This document shows, piece after piece, positions 43,429-52,076 of a stretch of DNA of 64,000 nucleotides. The stretch's first letter is position 1, and every line of letters starts with the position of its first letter. The notes below the pieces were generated by a model, which did not search any database, was not told the origin of the DNA, and saw only the letters and a list, made by a program, of their open reading frames with translations. A program made the translations under genes and the position numbers. This stretch comes from Enterobacteriaceae bacterium UBA5654 (lineage in GTDB: Bacteria; Pseudomonadota; Gammaproteobacteria; Enterobacterales; Enterobacteriaceae): contig DIJC01000023.1 of NCBI GenBank assembly GCA_002421005.1, forward strand, positions 38,894 through 102,893, written 5' to 3'.

Positions 43429-45216
43429 ATGGAGTCCAGTTCATTTCATAAAAGTTGGGGGGCGGAGTTTATCGCCCCGGATACAGTTCAGTTTCGCCTC
43501 TGGGCAACCGCGCATAACACCGTCGCCGTCCGGCTTAATGGTCAGGACACCGCGATGAAAGCCGTCGGCGACGGCTGGTTTGAACTTCAGCTCGCAGGCG
43601 TGGCACCCGGCGCGGAATATTACTTTGTGCTGCCCGACGGCACGGCGGTGCCGGACCCGGCATCGCGGGCGCAAAAGTCTGACGTTAACGGGCCTTCTCT
43701 GGTTGTCGATCCTGACCGTTACCCGTGGCAGCACGATGACTGGGCGGGACGCCCGTGGGAAGAGTCGGTGGTGTACGAGATGCACATCGGCACCTTTACC
43801 CCGGAAGGCACCTTCCGGGCGGCAATGGACAAATTACCGGCCCTCGCCAGCCTCGGCATCACTATGCTTGAAGTGCTGCCGCTGTCGCAGTTCAGCGGCA
43901 ACCGTGGCTGGGGTTATGACGGCGTGCTGCTTTATGCGCCGCATTCCGCCTACGGTACGCCGGACGATTTCCGGGCGTTTGTCGATGCCGCCCACGGCCA
44001 CGGACTGTCGGTGGTCCTCGATATCGTGCTCAACCATTTTGGCCCGGAAGGCAATTACCTGCCGCTGTTGTCCCCCGATTTCTTCCATAAGGAGCGGGTC
44101 ACGCCGTGGGGGGCGGGCATCGCGTATGATGTGGACGCCGCGCGCCGCTATATTGCCGAAGCGCCGCTCTACTGGCTGAAAGAATTCCGGCTCGACGGCC
44201 TGCGCTTTGATGCTATCGATCAGATTGAAGACCGCGCCGATCGCCACGTTTTAATGGAGATTGCCCGACGCATCCGCGCGGACATTACCGATCGGCCGAT
44301 CCACCTCACCACCGAAGACTCGCGCAACGTGACTTTCCTGCATCCGCGCGCGCAGGACGGCTCCGCGCCGCTGTTTACCGGCGAGTGGAATGATGATTTC
44401 CACAATGCGATACACGTCCTCGCGACCGGCGAAACCCACGCTTACTACCAGGATTTTGCCGACGCGCCGCAAAAACACGTTGCCAGAGTACTGGCGGAAG
44501 GCTTTGCTTATCAGGGTGAGGTATCACCGCAATCGGGCGAAGCGCGCGGCGTGGACAGCCGCAGCCAGCCGCCGGTGGCGTTTGTCGATTTTATTCAGAA
44601 TCACGATCAGGTCGGCAACCGCGCCCACGGGGAAAGGCTGCTTACCCTCGCCGGTGCCGCGCGCACCAAAGCCCTGCTGGCAACGCTGCTGCTTTCGCCG
44701 CATATTCCGCTGATTTTTATGGGCGAAGAGTTTGGCGAAACGCATCCTTTCCTGTTTTTCACCGATTTTCATGGCGATTTGGCCCGCGCGGTGAGGGAAG
44801 GGCGGGCGAAGGAATTTGCCGGTCACGCCGGTCATGAAGAGGGCAGCGTGCCCGATCCCAACGCACAAACCACGTTTACCCAATCGAAGCTCGACTGGCA
44901 GAAAGTGCAGAGCGAAGAGGGCAAACGCTGGCTGGCACTGACCCGGCAACTGCTGGCGCTGCGTCAGCAATCTATTGTCCCGCTGCTGGCGGATGCAGGC
45001 GGTAATACCGGGCAAGTGGTGGCGACCGCGGAAGGCTTCCTCGCGGTTCGCTGGGATCTGCCGAAAGGCACGCTGTCTCTGGCGCTGAATACCGGCCAAC
45101 AGCCGCAGCCGCAGCCCGAACTGCCGGGCGAGATCCTCTTTAGCTCGTCCGATGCGTCAGACGTTTTGCCCCCCAACGCCGTTATTGTCCGCCTTGCGCC
45201 GGGAGAACCTGCATGA
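43429..45216 (+). CDS. treZ: Malto-oligosyltrehalose trehalohydrolase
   Basis: TreZ releases trehalose from malto-oligosyltrehalose made by TreY. The 595-residue GH13 enzyme has an N-terminal beta-sandwich (about 1-95), then the catalytic barrel with VYEMHIGTFTPEG, the nucleophile aspartate in LRLDGLRFDAID-like sequence GLRFDAIDQIEDR, the glutamate in LTTEDSRN and the final FIQNHDQVGNR. It overlaps treY by four bases. The glycogen-debranching partner (treX or glgX) is not in the window. The pair allows trehalose synthesis from alpha-glucans, independent of otsAB. Confidence 0.93.
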   Translation: MESSSFHKSWGAEFIAPDTVQFRLWATAHNTVAVRLNGQDTAMKAVGDGWFELQLAGVAPGAEYYFVLPDGTAVPDPASRAQKSDVNGPSLVVDPDRYPWQHDDWAGRPWEESVVYEMHIGTFTPEGTFRAAMDKLPALASLGITMLEVLPLSQFSGNRGWGYDGVLLYAPHSAYGTPDDFRAFVDAAHGHGLSVVLDIVLNHFGPEGNYLPLLSPDFFHKERVTPWGAGIAYDVDAARRYIAEAPLYWLKEFRLDGLRFDAIDQIEDRADRHVLMEIARRIRADITDRPIHLTTEDSRNVTFLHPRAQDGSAPLFTGEWNDDFHNAIHVLATGETHAYYQDFADAPQKHVARVLAEGFAYQGEVSPQSGEARGVDSRSQPPVAFVDFIQNHDQVGNRAHGERLLTLAGAARTKALLATLLLSPHIPLIFMGEEFGETHPFLFFTDFHGDLARAVREGRAKEFAGHAGHEEGSVPDPNAQTTFTQSKLDWQKVQSEEGKRWLALTRQLLALRQQSIVPLLADAGGNTGQVVATAEGFLAVRWDLPKGTLSLALNTGQQPQPQPELPGEILFSSSDASDVLPPNAVIVRLAPGEPA

Positions 45217-47741
45217 ATATTCCCGCTTCGACTTATCGCATTCAGTTCCGTAACGGCATGACCTTCGACCGCGCCGCTGCGCTGGTCCCGTACCTGAAAC
45301 GCCTCGGCATTAGCGATCTTTACGCCTCGCCGATTTTCACCGCGACTTCCGACTCTACCCACGGCTATGACGTCACCAACGCCGGGGAAATTGAACCCTC
45401 TATCGGCGGTCGCGAAGGCTTTGAGCGGATGGTCAGCGCACTGAAAAGCGCCGGTCTTGGCCTGATCATCGACATCGTGCCGAACCACATGGCGGCCTCG
45501 CTGGAAAACCCGTGGTGGCGCGATGTGATTGAGAACGGCGAACGCAGCCGCTACGCCCGGCATTTTGATATCGACTGGTCGCGTCGGCTGACTCTGCCGT
45601 TCCTCGGCGATCCCTTCGATGAGGCGCTGGAAAAAGGGGACATCGCCATTAAGCGCGATCCGCAAACCGGCAAACCGGCGCTGGCCTGTTATGAAAGCCT
45701 GTATCCGCTGGCCCCGGAGAGCTGGCAGGGCCGGGAAGACGACGTGCTGCAACTCCGCGAGGCCAGAGATATCGCCGAGCTTCACGCGCGTCAGCCCTAC
45801 GAACTGACCTGCTGGCGCGACGCCGCCAGCAATCTCTCATACCGCCGCTTTTTTGAGATCACCGGCCTCGTCGGGGTGCGGGTGGAAGACAAAACCGTTT
45901 TTGACGACACCCACCGGCTGATCCTCGAACTGGTGCATTCCGGGGCGGTTAACGGCCTGCGGGTTGACCACGTTGACGGCCTCGCCGATCCGAAAGCCTA
46001 CCTTGCGCGTTTGCGTGAGGAAGCCGGGCCGGAGTGCTGGATCACGGTCGAAAAAATCCTCGGCAAGGGAGAGCATTTGCCGGAAGACTGGCCGATTTCC
46101 GGGACCACCGGCTATGAGTTTATCGCCGCGCTTTCCGATGTGCTGGTGGATAACGACAAAGTAGCGGCCCTGCGCCAGGCGTATGACCAGGTGGTCGGGG
46201 AGACCGTCAATCTGACCGCCGAACTGCGCGATGCGAAGCTGTTAATGGTGGACCGAAACTTCGAGGGAGAATTCACCACCCTGCTGCGGATTGCCGTGGC
46301 GATTGCCCGCGCGGAAAACGTGGCGGCAGAGGAGGCGGCGATTCGAGACGCGCTGCGCGAACTGCTGGTTGCCTTCCCGGTGTATCGTACCTATGGCACG
46401 GACAGCGGCTTAACCGAGGCCGATAACGCGCTGCTGCAAAAGGTCATTGCCCGCCTCAGGATGGATCAACACGCTCCGCATCCCGGCGCGCTGAATTTCC
46501 TGCGGGATATTCTTAGCGGCACGCTTTCCCCGGCGGTGGCTGACCAGGCCGCGACCTTCCGCACCCGTTTCCAGCAGCTAACCGGCCCGCTGATGGCGAA
46601 ATCGGTGGAGGATACGCTTTTCTTCCGCCAGAACATGGATCTGGCGCTCAATGAAGTGGGCGCGGAGCCGCTGCCGCGCACGTTTTCCATCCACCGTTTC
46701 CACAGGGAGATGCAGACCCGCCTTGAACGCCAGCCGGATGCGCTCTCCTCGACCTCAACGCACGATACCAAACGCGGCGAAGATGCCCGCGCCCGGCTGT
46801 ACGCGCTGACCGAAGCGCCGGAAAACTGGGCGGAGTGCGTGGAGCGCTGGCGCAAAATTAATCAGCATAAAGTCGCGCTGCTGGATGATGGCGTTGCCCC
46901 TCGCGCTGCCGACACCTGGATGCTGTATCAGGCGCTGGCGGGCGTCTGGCCGCCCGATCTCCAGCCGCAGGACGCGGCGGAACTCAGCGCGCTGGAGGCG
47001 CGATTCGAGGCGTTTGTCGAAAAAGCGTTACGCGAGGCGAAGCTGCGTACCGACTGGGCCGACAGTAATGACGCTTACGAAAATGCGGTACTGGACTACG
47101 CCCGACATTTGCTCTCCCCGGACAATCAGGAATTCCTCACGGATTTCACCACCGCGCTTCAGCCGTTTATCCGCGCGGGGCTGATTAACAGTCTGACCCA
47201 GGCGGTGATCAAACTCACTGCGCCCGGCGTGCCGGATATTTATCAGGGCAGCGAAACGCTCAATTTCAGCCTGGTGGATCCCGATAACCGTCGCGAGCCG
47301 GATTTCGCCGGGCTTGAGCAACTGCTGATCGCCGACGATCCGCTGGCCGCGCCGACGGAAGAAAGCTGGCGCAGCGGGCAACTGAAGCAGCACGTCACCA
47401 CTCACCTGCTGCATCTGCGCCAGCTAAAACCGGCGCTGTTCCGCGAGGGCGATTATCTGCCGCTGGAGGCGACGGGCAGCCGGGAAGAAAACGTGCTGGC
47501 CTTCGCGCGGGCGGATGGTGATGACGCGCTGATTGTCATCGCTCCCCGGCTGGCCTTCGACGAGCATCACGACAGCCTCGTCCATATTGCCCGCTGGGCC
47601 GACACCCAAATCCTGCTGCCTCAACGCCTCGCCGGACAGCGCTATCGCGACATCTTCAGCGGCGACGTGATTTCGCCGGGGGAGAGGATCAACCTGTCAT
47701 CCTTTGAAGGCGGCGCGTGCGTGGTGCTGGTAAAAGAGTAA
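45213..47741 (+). CDS. treY: Malto-oligosyltrehalose synthase
   Basis: TreY turns the reducing end of a maltodextrin into an alpha-1,1 trehalose linkage. The 842-residue protein starts MNIPASTYRIQFRNGMTF (family start pattern) and has ASPIFTATSDSTHGYD, IVPNHMA, the nucleophile in GLRVDHVDGLADP, the acid/base in TVEKILGKGEHLP and STSTHDTKRGED, in the usual order. It is coupled to treZ by an ATGA overlap with GGGAG before the start. High GC and unbiased neighbours suggest long residence. Confidence 0.94.
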   Translation: MNIPASTYRIQFRNGMTFDRAAALVPYLKRLGISDLYASPIFTATSDSTHGYDVTNAGEIEPSIGGREGFERMVSALKSAGLGLIIDIVPNHMAASLENPWWRDVIENGERSRYARHFDIDWSRRLTLPFLGDPFDEALEKGDIAIKRDPQTGKPALACYESLYPLAPESWQGREDDVLQLREARDIAELHARQPYELTCWRDAASNLSYRRFFEITGLVGVRVEDKTVFDDTHRLILELVHSGAVNGLRVDHVDGLADPKAYLARLREEAGPECWITVEKILGKGEHLPEDWPISGTTGYEFIAALSDVLVDNDKVAALRQAYDQVVGETVNLTAELRDAKLLMVDRNFEGEFTTLLRIAVAIARAENVAAEEAAIRDALRELLVAFPVYRTYGTDSGLTEADNALLQKVIARLRMDQHAPHPGALNFLRDILSGTLSPAVADQAATFRTRFQQLTGPLMAKSVEDTLFFRQNMDLALNEVGAEPLPRTFSIHRFHREMQTRLERQPDALSSTSTHDTKRGEDARARLYALTEAPENWAECVERWRKINQHKVALLDDGVAPRAADTWMLYQALAGVWPPDLQPQDAAELSALEARFEAFVEKALREAKLRTDWADSNDAYENAVLDYARHLLSPDNQEFLTDFTTALQPFIRAGLINSLTQAVIKLTAPGVPDIYQGSETLNFSLVDPDNRREPDFAGLEQLLIADDPLAAPTEESWRSGQLKQHVTTHLLHLRQLKPALFREGDYLPLEATGSREENVLAFARADGDDALIVIAPRLAFDEHHDSLVHIARWADTQILLPQRLAGQRYRDIFSGDVISPGERINLSSFEGGACVVLVKE

Positions 47742-47750
47742 CAACCCCCT

Positions 47751-47772
47751 CCCGGCTCCGTTCGGAGCCGGG
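47751..47772 (+). terminator. Hairpin after treY
   Basis: CCCGGCTCC (47751-47759) pairs with GGAGCCGGG (47764-47772) around GTTC, ten bases after the treY stop. There is no T-tract, so it may be an mRNA-stabilising end or weak terminator. Confidence 0.5.
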
Positions 47773-47834
47773 ATCTGTGATCGCTTTCGAAAATTGCACT
47801 TAAACCGATGCGCAAAAGTGGACGCTATTGTGTT

Positions 47835-47850
47835 GCTAAACCGATTTAGT
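47835..47850. promoter_or_regulatory. LacI/ScrR-type operator upstream of fructokinase
   Basis: GCTAAACCGATTTAGT is a near-perfect palindrome of the kind bound by sucrose repressor ScrR (a GCTAAACCGGTTTAGC-like site, from memory). A second inverted repeat TTTAGTTA/TAACTAAA follows at about 47845-47863. They lie 20-50 bases before the kinase start, suiting repression. Confidence 0.5.
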
Positions 47851-47883
47851 TAATTTAACTAAAAATTTTACAGGGAGAAGGTT

Positions 47884-48810
47884 ATGTCAGCACAAGTATG
47901 GTGCCTGGGGGATGCGGTGGTCGATTTGCTGCCTGAAGAACCAGGGAAATTAAGGCAGTGTCCCGGCGGCGCGCCCGCCAACGTGGCGGTCGGCGTTGCC
48001 AGGCTGGGCGGCAAAAGCGGTTTTATTGGCCGGGTCGGGGACGACCCTTTTGGCCGTTTCATGCGCCAGACGCTGGCGGAGGAACGGGTCCTGGTTGAGT
48101 TTATGACCCTCGACGAGCAGCGGCGCACCTCGACGGTAGTGGTCGCGCTGGATGCAGGCGGTGAGCGTTCGTTCACGTTTATGGTGCGTCCGAGCGCCGA
48201 CCTGTTTCTGCGGGCGCAGGATTTACCCGTTTTTCAGGCGGGCGAATGGCTGCACAGTTGCTCCATTGCGCTGTCCGCCGAGCCGTCACGCTCCACGACT
48301 CTGGCGGCGATGCAGCAAATCCGCGCAGCGGGCGGCTTCGTGAGCTTCGATCCTAACATTCGCGCGGATCTGTGGACCGACGAAACGCTGCTGCGCGACT
48401 GTCTGGCGCAGGCATTACAGCTTGCCGACGTGGTTAAACTGTCTGAAGAAGAGCTGGCCTTTATCAGCGGCACGGCGGAAATGGAGACGGCTATCCGGCA
48501 ACTGGCGGCGCGTTTTGCCATCAAATTGCTGCTGGTAACCCAGGGGAAAAACGGTGTTCAGGCCTGGCATCACGGCGAGCTTAATCACTATCCCTGTTTG
48601 CCGGTCGTGAGCATTGATACCACCGGGGCCGGAGATGCCTTTGTCGCCGGTTTGCTGTGGGGGCTGGCGCAGCACGGCCTGCCGGACGATGAGCCGCAGC
48701 TCGCCGCCCGCCTTGCCAGCGCGCAAATTTGTGGTGCGCTGGCAACCACCGCGAAAGGTGCGATGACCGCGCTGCCGTACCTTGAACAGTTGCAGGCGCA
48801 GCTCGCCTGA
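47884..48810 (+). CDS. scrK: Fructokinase, ScrK-like (PfkB family)
   Basis: A 308-residue ribokinase-family kinase closely resembling ScrK of enteric sucrose systems, which phosphorylates cytosolic fructose to fructose 6-phosphate. It has the N-terminal CPGGAPANVAVGVARLGG and GRVGDDPFGRFM, and the C-terminal catalytic DTTGAGDAFVAGLLWGL. AGGGAGAA precedes ATG 47884. No scrY, scrA, scrB or scrR is in the window, so it is an orphan copy, yet it keeps a ScrR-type operator. It might be controlled in trans by a scr system elsewhere. Plant-type sugar use is implied. Confidence 0.87.
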   Translation: MSAQVWCLGDAVVDLLPEEPGKLRQCPGGAPANVAVGVARLGGKSGFIGRVGDDPFGRFMRQTLAEERVLVEFMTLDEQRRTSTVVVALDAGGERSFTFMVRPSADLFLRAQDLPVFQAGEWLHSCSIALSAEPSRSTTLAAMQQIRAAGGFVSFDPNIRADLWTDETLLRDCLAQALQLADVVKLSEEELAFISGTAEMETAIRQLAARFAIKLLLVTQGKNGVQAWHHGELNHYPCLPVVSIDTTGAGDAFVAGLLWGLAQHGLPDDEPQLAARLASAQICGALATTAKGAMTALPYLEQLQAQLA

Positions 48811-48976
48811 CGCTGGATGCGCAAAGCGTGGAGCCGAAACTACGTGGCCAGACGGTGCTGAAATGCGTGACTGGCCGTTGCTCGACGGCAGGGTATTCAT
48901 TAACTCTGTAAAGCCGTAAGAAAAACAAAACGCCTCGCTGCGTCTGCATTACCGCCAAAGGGGGAGTTGGTTGCCC

Positions 48977-49013
48977 CCTGTAAAAGAGGTAACATTCAAG
49001 CCTCTTTTACAGG
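48977..49013. promoter_or_regulatory. 13-bp perfect inverted repeat upstream of ygbA
   Basis: Arms CCTGTAAAAGAGG (48977-48989) and CCTCTTTTACAGG (49001-49013) are separated by 11 bases and end 11 bases before the ygbA ATG. It could be an operator, an attenuator or the terminator of the fructokinase gene. It does not match the NsrR consensus that I would expect for ygbA. Confidence 0.55.
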
Positions 49014-49024
49014 CGTTAAACACC

Positions 49025-49390
49025 ATGTCCGGCAAACGAATCGATCGTGAAAAACGCACTATCCGCAAGATGATTGCGCTATACCAGCGCCGTTGTCCCG
49101 ACGCGCTGCCTGATGAGCAGCATTATCAGGCGCTCAACGCTTACGCCGAAAAGCGGCTGGATAAGTGCGTGTTTGGCGAAGAAAAACCCGCCTGCAAGCA
49201 GTGTCCGGTGCATTGTTACCAGCCTGTGAAGCGGGAAGAGATGAAGCTGATCATGCGCTGGGCCGGGCCGCGAATGCTGTGGCGGCATCCAGTCCTCACC
49301 GTGCGCCACCTGATTGACGATAAACGCCCGGTGCCGGAACTGCCGGAAAAGTACCGGCCGAAAAAACCGGCTGGCGCGAGCGAAAAATAA
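49025..49390 (+). CDS. ygbA: Nitrous oxide-stimulated promoter family protein YgbA
   Basis: YgbA is a small cysteine-rich protein of the NO-responsive NsrR regulon in E. coli; it has no settled function. The 121-residue product from ATG 49025 has C-x8-C-x2-C-x3-C (CVFGEEKPACKQCPVHC near residue 50-66), suggesting an iron-sulfur or zinc site, followed by MRWAGPRMLWRHPVLTVRHL, the hallmark of the family. I reject the 18-residue longer start at TTG 48971 because it runs through a perfect inverted repeat. It neighbours fhlA, as in E. coli, where mutS follows; here 15 kb of accessory DNA lies between ygbA and mutS. Confidence 0.88.
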   Translation: MSGKRIDREKRTIRKMIALYQRRCPDALPDEQHYQALNAYAEKRLDKCVFGEEKPACKQCPVHCYQPVKREEMKLIMRWAGPRMLWRHPVLTVRHLIDDKRPVPELPEKYRPKKPAGASEK

Positions 49391-49489
49391 CCCCGTCAGG
49401 ACAGCGTAATGCTGGTCAGTTAAGAACACCTGGCCGGATGATTCGAGGCTCAGAAGAAGATAAACCTGGCTGAAAGTCTGATGCTGGTT

Positions 49490-49780
49490 TTCCGCCCTCT
49501 CCCTGGCCCTCTCCCCCAGGAGAGGGGATGGTTCGCGTTCGCGGTAACGACCGACGTCGGTTTCTCCCAAGGGGTGGGTCCGCGTTCGCGGTAACGACTG
49601 GCGTCGGTTTCTCCCAAGGGATGGTCCGCGTTCTCGGTAACGACCAGCGTCGGTTTCTCCCTCTCCCTCAAGGGAGGGGAACTGTCCGGCGTTGTTATTA
49701 GTCAGGCTGCGCGATCCACCAAACTCCAGCCGGGGCACGTCCTGCCCCCTCTCCCTTGAGGGAGAGGGCCGGGGAGAGGG
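49490..49780. repeat. Cluster of tandem and hairpin intergenic repeats
   Basis: Between ygbA and fhlA, CCCTCTCC/GGAGAGGG hairpins (near 49495-49528, 49655-49680 and 49740-49780) flank about three tandem copies of a 46-47 base unit. The unit contains CGCGTTCGCGGTAACGA and CGTCGGTTTCTCCC, with GGTAACGA anchors at 49543, 49590 and 49636. The hairpin type matches those at 4376, 61606 and 63966. The rest of 49391-49925 holds no gene. Confidence 0.75.
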
Positions 49781-49925
49781 GGAATTGCGGGTACTTAACA
49801 CATCCAGGTCCGATTACCCGAGCCTTTGAAAAAGATGAATTTGGCTGAAGGCCTGACTCCTTCGCTTTATTTCCAGGCATAAATATGACTTTTTATTCAT
49901 AAAATGCTTAAGTGACCGGCATTAG

Positions 49926-52001
49926 TCAGGACAGCGCGTCTTTACTGATCCCCAGCCGTTTCATGCGTGAAAGCAGCGTGGTGCGTTTTAGCCCCAGCCG
50001 CTGTGCCGCGCCTTTTGGCCCGGCGACCACGCCGTTAGTCTCTTTCAGCACCCGCATAATCAGCTGATACTCATCTTCGCCGTCCTGCGCCGTTTCCGTT
50101 GCCGGTTCCGGCTGCACGGGCGCGGCGGCGCTCATTTCCGGTAATGAAAGCTGCAACACGTTGCCCCGCGTCAGCAGCACCGCGCGTTCGATAACGTTTT
50201 CCAGTTCGCGCACGTTGCCGGGCCATGACATCTGGCTAAGCAGGCGCAGCGTTTCCGCCGGAATGCTGTCGATATTGCGCCCCATCCGGCGGGCGGTTTT
50301 AAAGGTCAGCGCTTTCACCAGCAGCGGAATATCTTCCGGGCGCTCGCGCAGTGGCGGCAGGTGGATCGGGAAAACGTTGAGACGATAATAGAGATCGTTA
50401 CGAAATTCGCGATCGGCCACCATTTGCTGAAGATCGCGATTGGTTGCGGCGATCAGCCGGACATCGGTACGAATCAGCTTATTGCTGCCGAGGCGCTCAA
50501 ACTCCTGCTCCTGCAATACCCGCAGCAGCTTTGGCTGTAGCTCCAGCGGCATATCGCCCACTTCATCAAGAAACAGTGAGCTTTTATCCGCCAGTTCAAA
50601 ACGCCCGATGCGCTGGGCGCTGGCCCCGGTAAACGCGCCGCGCTCGTGTCCGAACAGATCGCTTTCCAGCAGTCCGGCGGGCATGGCGGCACAGTTCATT
50701 TTGACCATCCGCCGCGCGTTGCGCCCGCTGAGGTTGTGGATCGCGCGGGCGATCAGCTCTTTGCCGGTGCCGGTTTCGCCGAGGATCAGCACCGTGCTGT
50801 CGCTCTGCGCGACCATCTCGACCTGGCGCAGGACGTTATGCATGGCTTCGCTACGCCCGATAATCTCGCCGAAATCGCTGTCGACGTTATTCAACTGCTC
50901 GGTCAGCGCCAGGTTTTCATCCACCAGCCGCTCTTTCAGGCGGTGGATCTCCTGATAGGCCAGCGCGTTGTCCACCGCAATCGCCACCCGCTCGGCGATT
51001 TGCCGCAGCAGCCGGAGATTAGTGGTGGTAAACGCTTTTTCATCGCACTGCGCCAGCTTCAGCACTCCCAGCATCGAATCGCCGGACATCAACGGCAGCA
51101 GGCACAGGGTCTGGATTTGGTTATCCCACATCTCAAACAGCAGCCGCTCATAGGGGGCCAGCCGATCCTTCTCCTGCAAATTAAGCAGCAGCATTTCTTT
51201 GCTTTTGAATACCCGCTCGGAAAGCGTCCCGGCTTCGTCCACTTCGCTCTGATCGTGGATCGGCTCGTTGGCATCCAGATAGTGCGTGGAGTGGATATTC
51301 AGCTTGCCCTTGCGGCTACTGCGCAGCACCACGCTGATGGCATCAATGCGGAAGTAATAGTGGATCTCTTTCGCCACCTCGCTGACCAGCTCGTCCATAT
51401 CCAGCCGGGAGAGCACCGCGTTGGTGATTGCCACCAGAATCCGGTAGTTATCGCGCTCCCGGCACAGCAGGTCGTAATCAACGTTATTGCTGACCCGGTT
51501 CTGGATTTGTTCCGCCACCACGCCGACAATTTGCGCCAGCGCGTACAGCCGCGCGTACTCTTTATCGGTCCACGGGCGATTGTCATTGCGGATAAATTCG
51601 CAGCCGCCGAAGATGCGCCCTTCTGCGGCGAGCGGCAGCAGACAATAGTGACCAAAAGACGGGTACAGGCTACTGGCAAGCTGCGGCCAGGCCTCACTGA
51701 ATTCGTCCCAGCCGCAGTGCATCGCTTCCGGGCGTGACAGCAGACGTCGCACCGGACCATGAGCCAGCACGGTTTCGTCTTCATATTCTTTGATCTCGCC
51801 TGCGGCGTGCGCGGCGTAATATCTGGCCCGGTGATTGCCATCGCGCAGCAAAATTATTGCCGCGCGATCCGCCAGCGCAGACTGCCTGACGAGTTGCGAA
51901 AGCGTTTCGCTCAGCGCGGCAAGATCCGGCTGCTGTAAAAGAGTCCGGGTGATATCGAACAGCCCCTGCTGACCGAGATCGCCCATCGGTGTATACGACA
52001 T
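49926..52001 (-). CDS. fhlA: Formate hydrogenlyase transcriptional activator FhlA
   Basis: FhlA senses formate and activates sigma-54 promoters of the hyc and hyp operons. From ATG 52001 (MSYTPMGDLGQQGLF, as E. coli) the protein is 691 residues (E. coli 692). It has two N-terminal GAF-type domains (about 1-380), a central AAA+ domain with Walker A GETGTGKELIARAI, the sigma-54-contacting GAFTGA loop and Walker B SLFLDEVGDMPL, and a C-terminal Fis-type helix-turn-helix (GAAQRLGLKRTTLLSRMKR). It lies downstream of hypE in the hyp operon but may also have its own promoter. Confidence 0.97.
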   Translation of the reverse strand: MSYTPMGDLGQQGLFDITRTLLQQPDLAALSETLSQLVRQSALADRAAIILLRDGNHRARYYAAHAAGEIKEYEDETVLAHGPVRRLLSRPEAMHCGWDEFSEAWPQLASSLYPSFGHYCLLPLAAEGRIFGGCEFIRNDNRPWTDKEYARLYALAQIVGVVAEQIQNRVSNNVDYDLLCRERDNYRILVAITNAVLSRLDMDELVSEVAKEIHYYFRIDAISVVLRSSRKGKLNIHSTHYLDANEPIHDQSEVDEAGTLSERVFKSKEMLLLNLQEKDRLAPYERLLFEMWDNQIQTLCLLPLMSGDSMLGVLKLAQCDEKAFTTTNLRLLRQIAERVAIAVDNALAYQEIHRLKERLVDENLALTEQLNNVDSDFGEIIGRSEAMHNVLRQVEMVAQSDSTVLILGETGTGKELIARAIHNLSGRNARRMVKMNCAAMPAGLLESDLFGHERGAFTGASAQRIGRFELADKSSLFLDEVGDMPLELQPKLLRVLQEQEFERLGSNKLIRTDVRLIAATNRDLQQMVADREFRNDLYYRLNVFPIHLPPLRERPEDIPLLVKALTFKTARRMGRNIDSIPAETLRLLSQMSWPGNVRELENVIERAVLLTRGNVLQLSLPEMSAAAPVQPEPATETAQDGEDEYQLIMRVLKETNGVVAGPKGAAQRLGLKRTTLLSRMKRLGISKDALS

Positions 52002-52076
52002 TGCTCTTGTCCACAAAGCGCCTTCAGGCGGCGCGTAGAATAGTGAATATTGTTATAAGTAGATTCTTAACCGGAA
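52002..52076 (-). promoter_or_regulatory. fhlA mRNA leader
   Basis: The 75-base hypE-fhlA gap contains a GCGCC/GGCGC hairpin and ends GGACAAGAGCA before the ATG, matching the E. coli leader as I remember it. In E. coli the sRNA OxyS blocks fhlA translation by kissing contacts here and in the early coding region. oxyS is not in this window. Confidence 0.35.

Noticed and set aside
48971..49024. 18-residue N-terminal extension of YgbA from TTG 48971
   Set aside because: It would be translated through a perfect 13-bp inverted repeat and the family similarity begins after ATG 49025.
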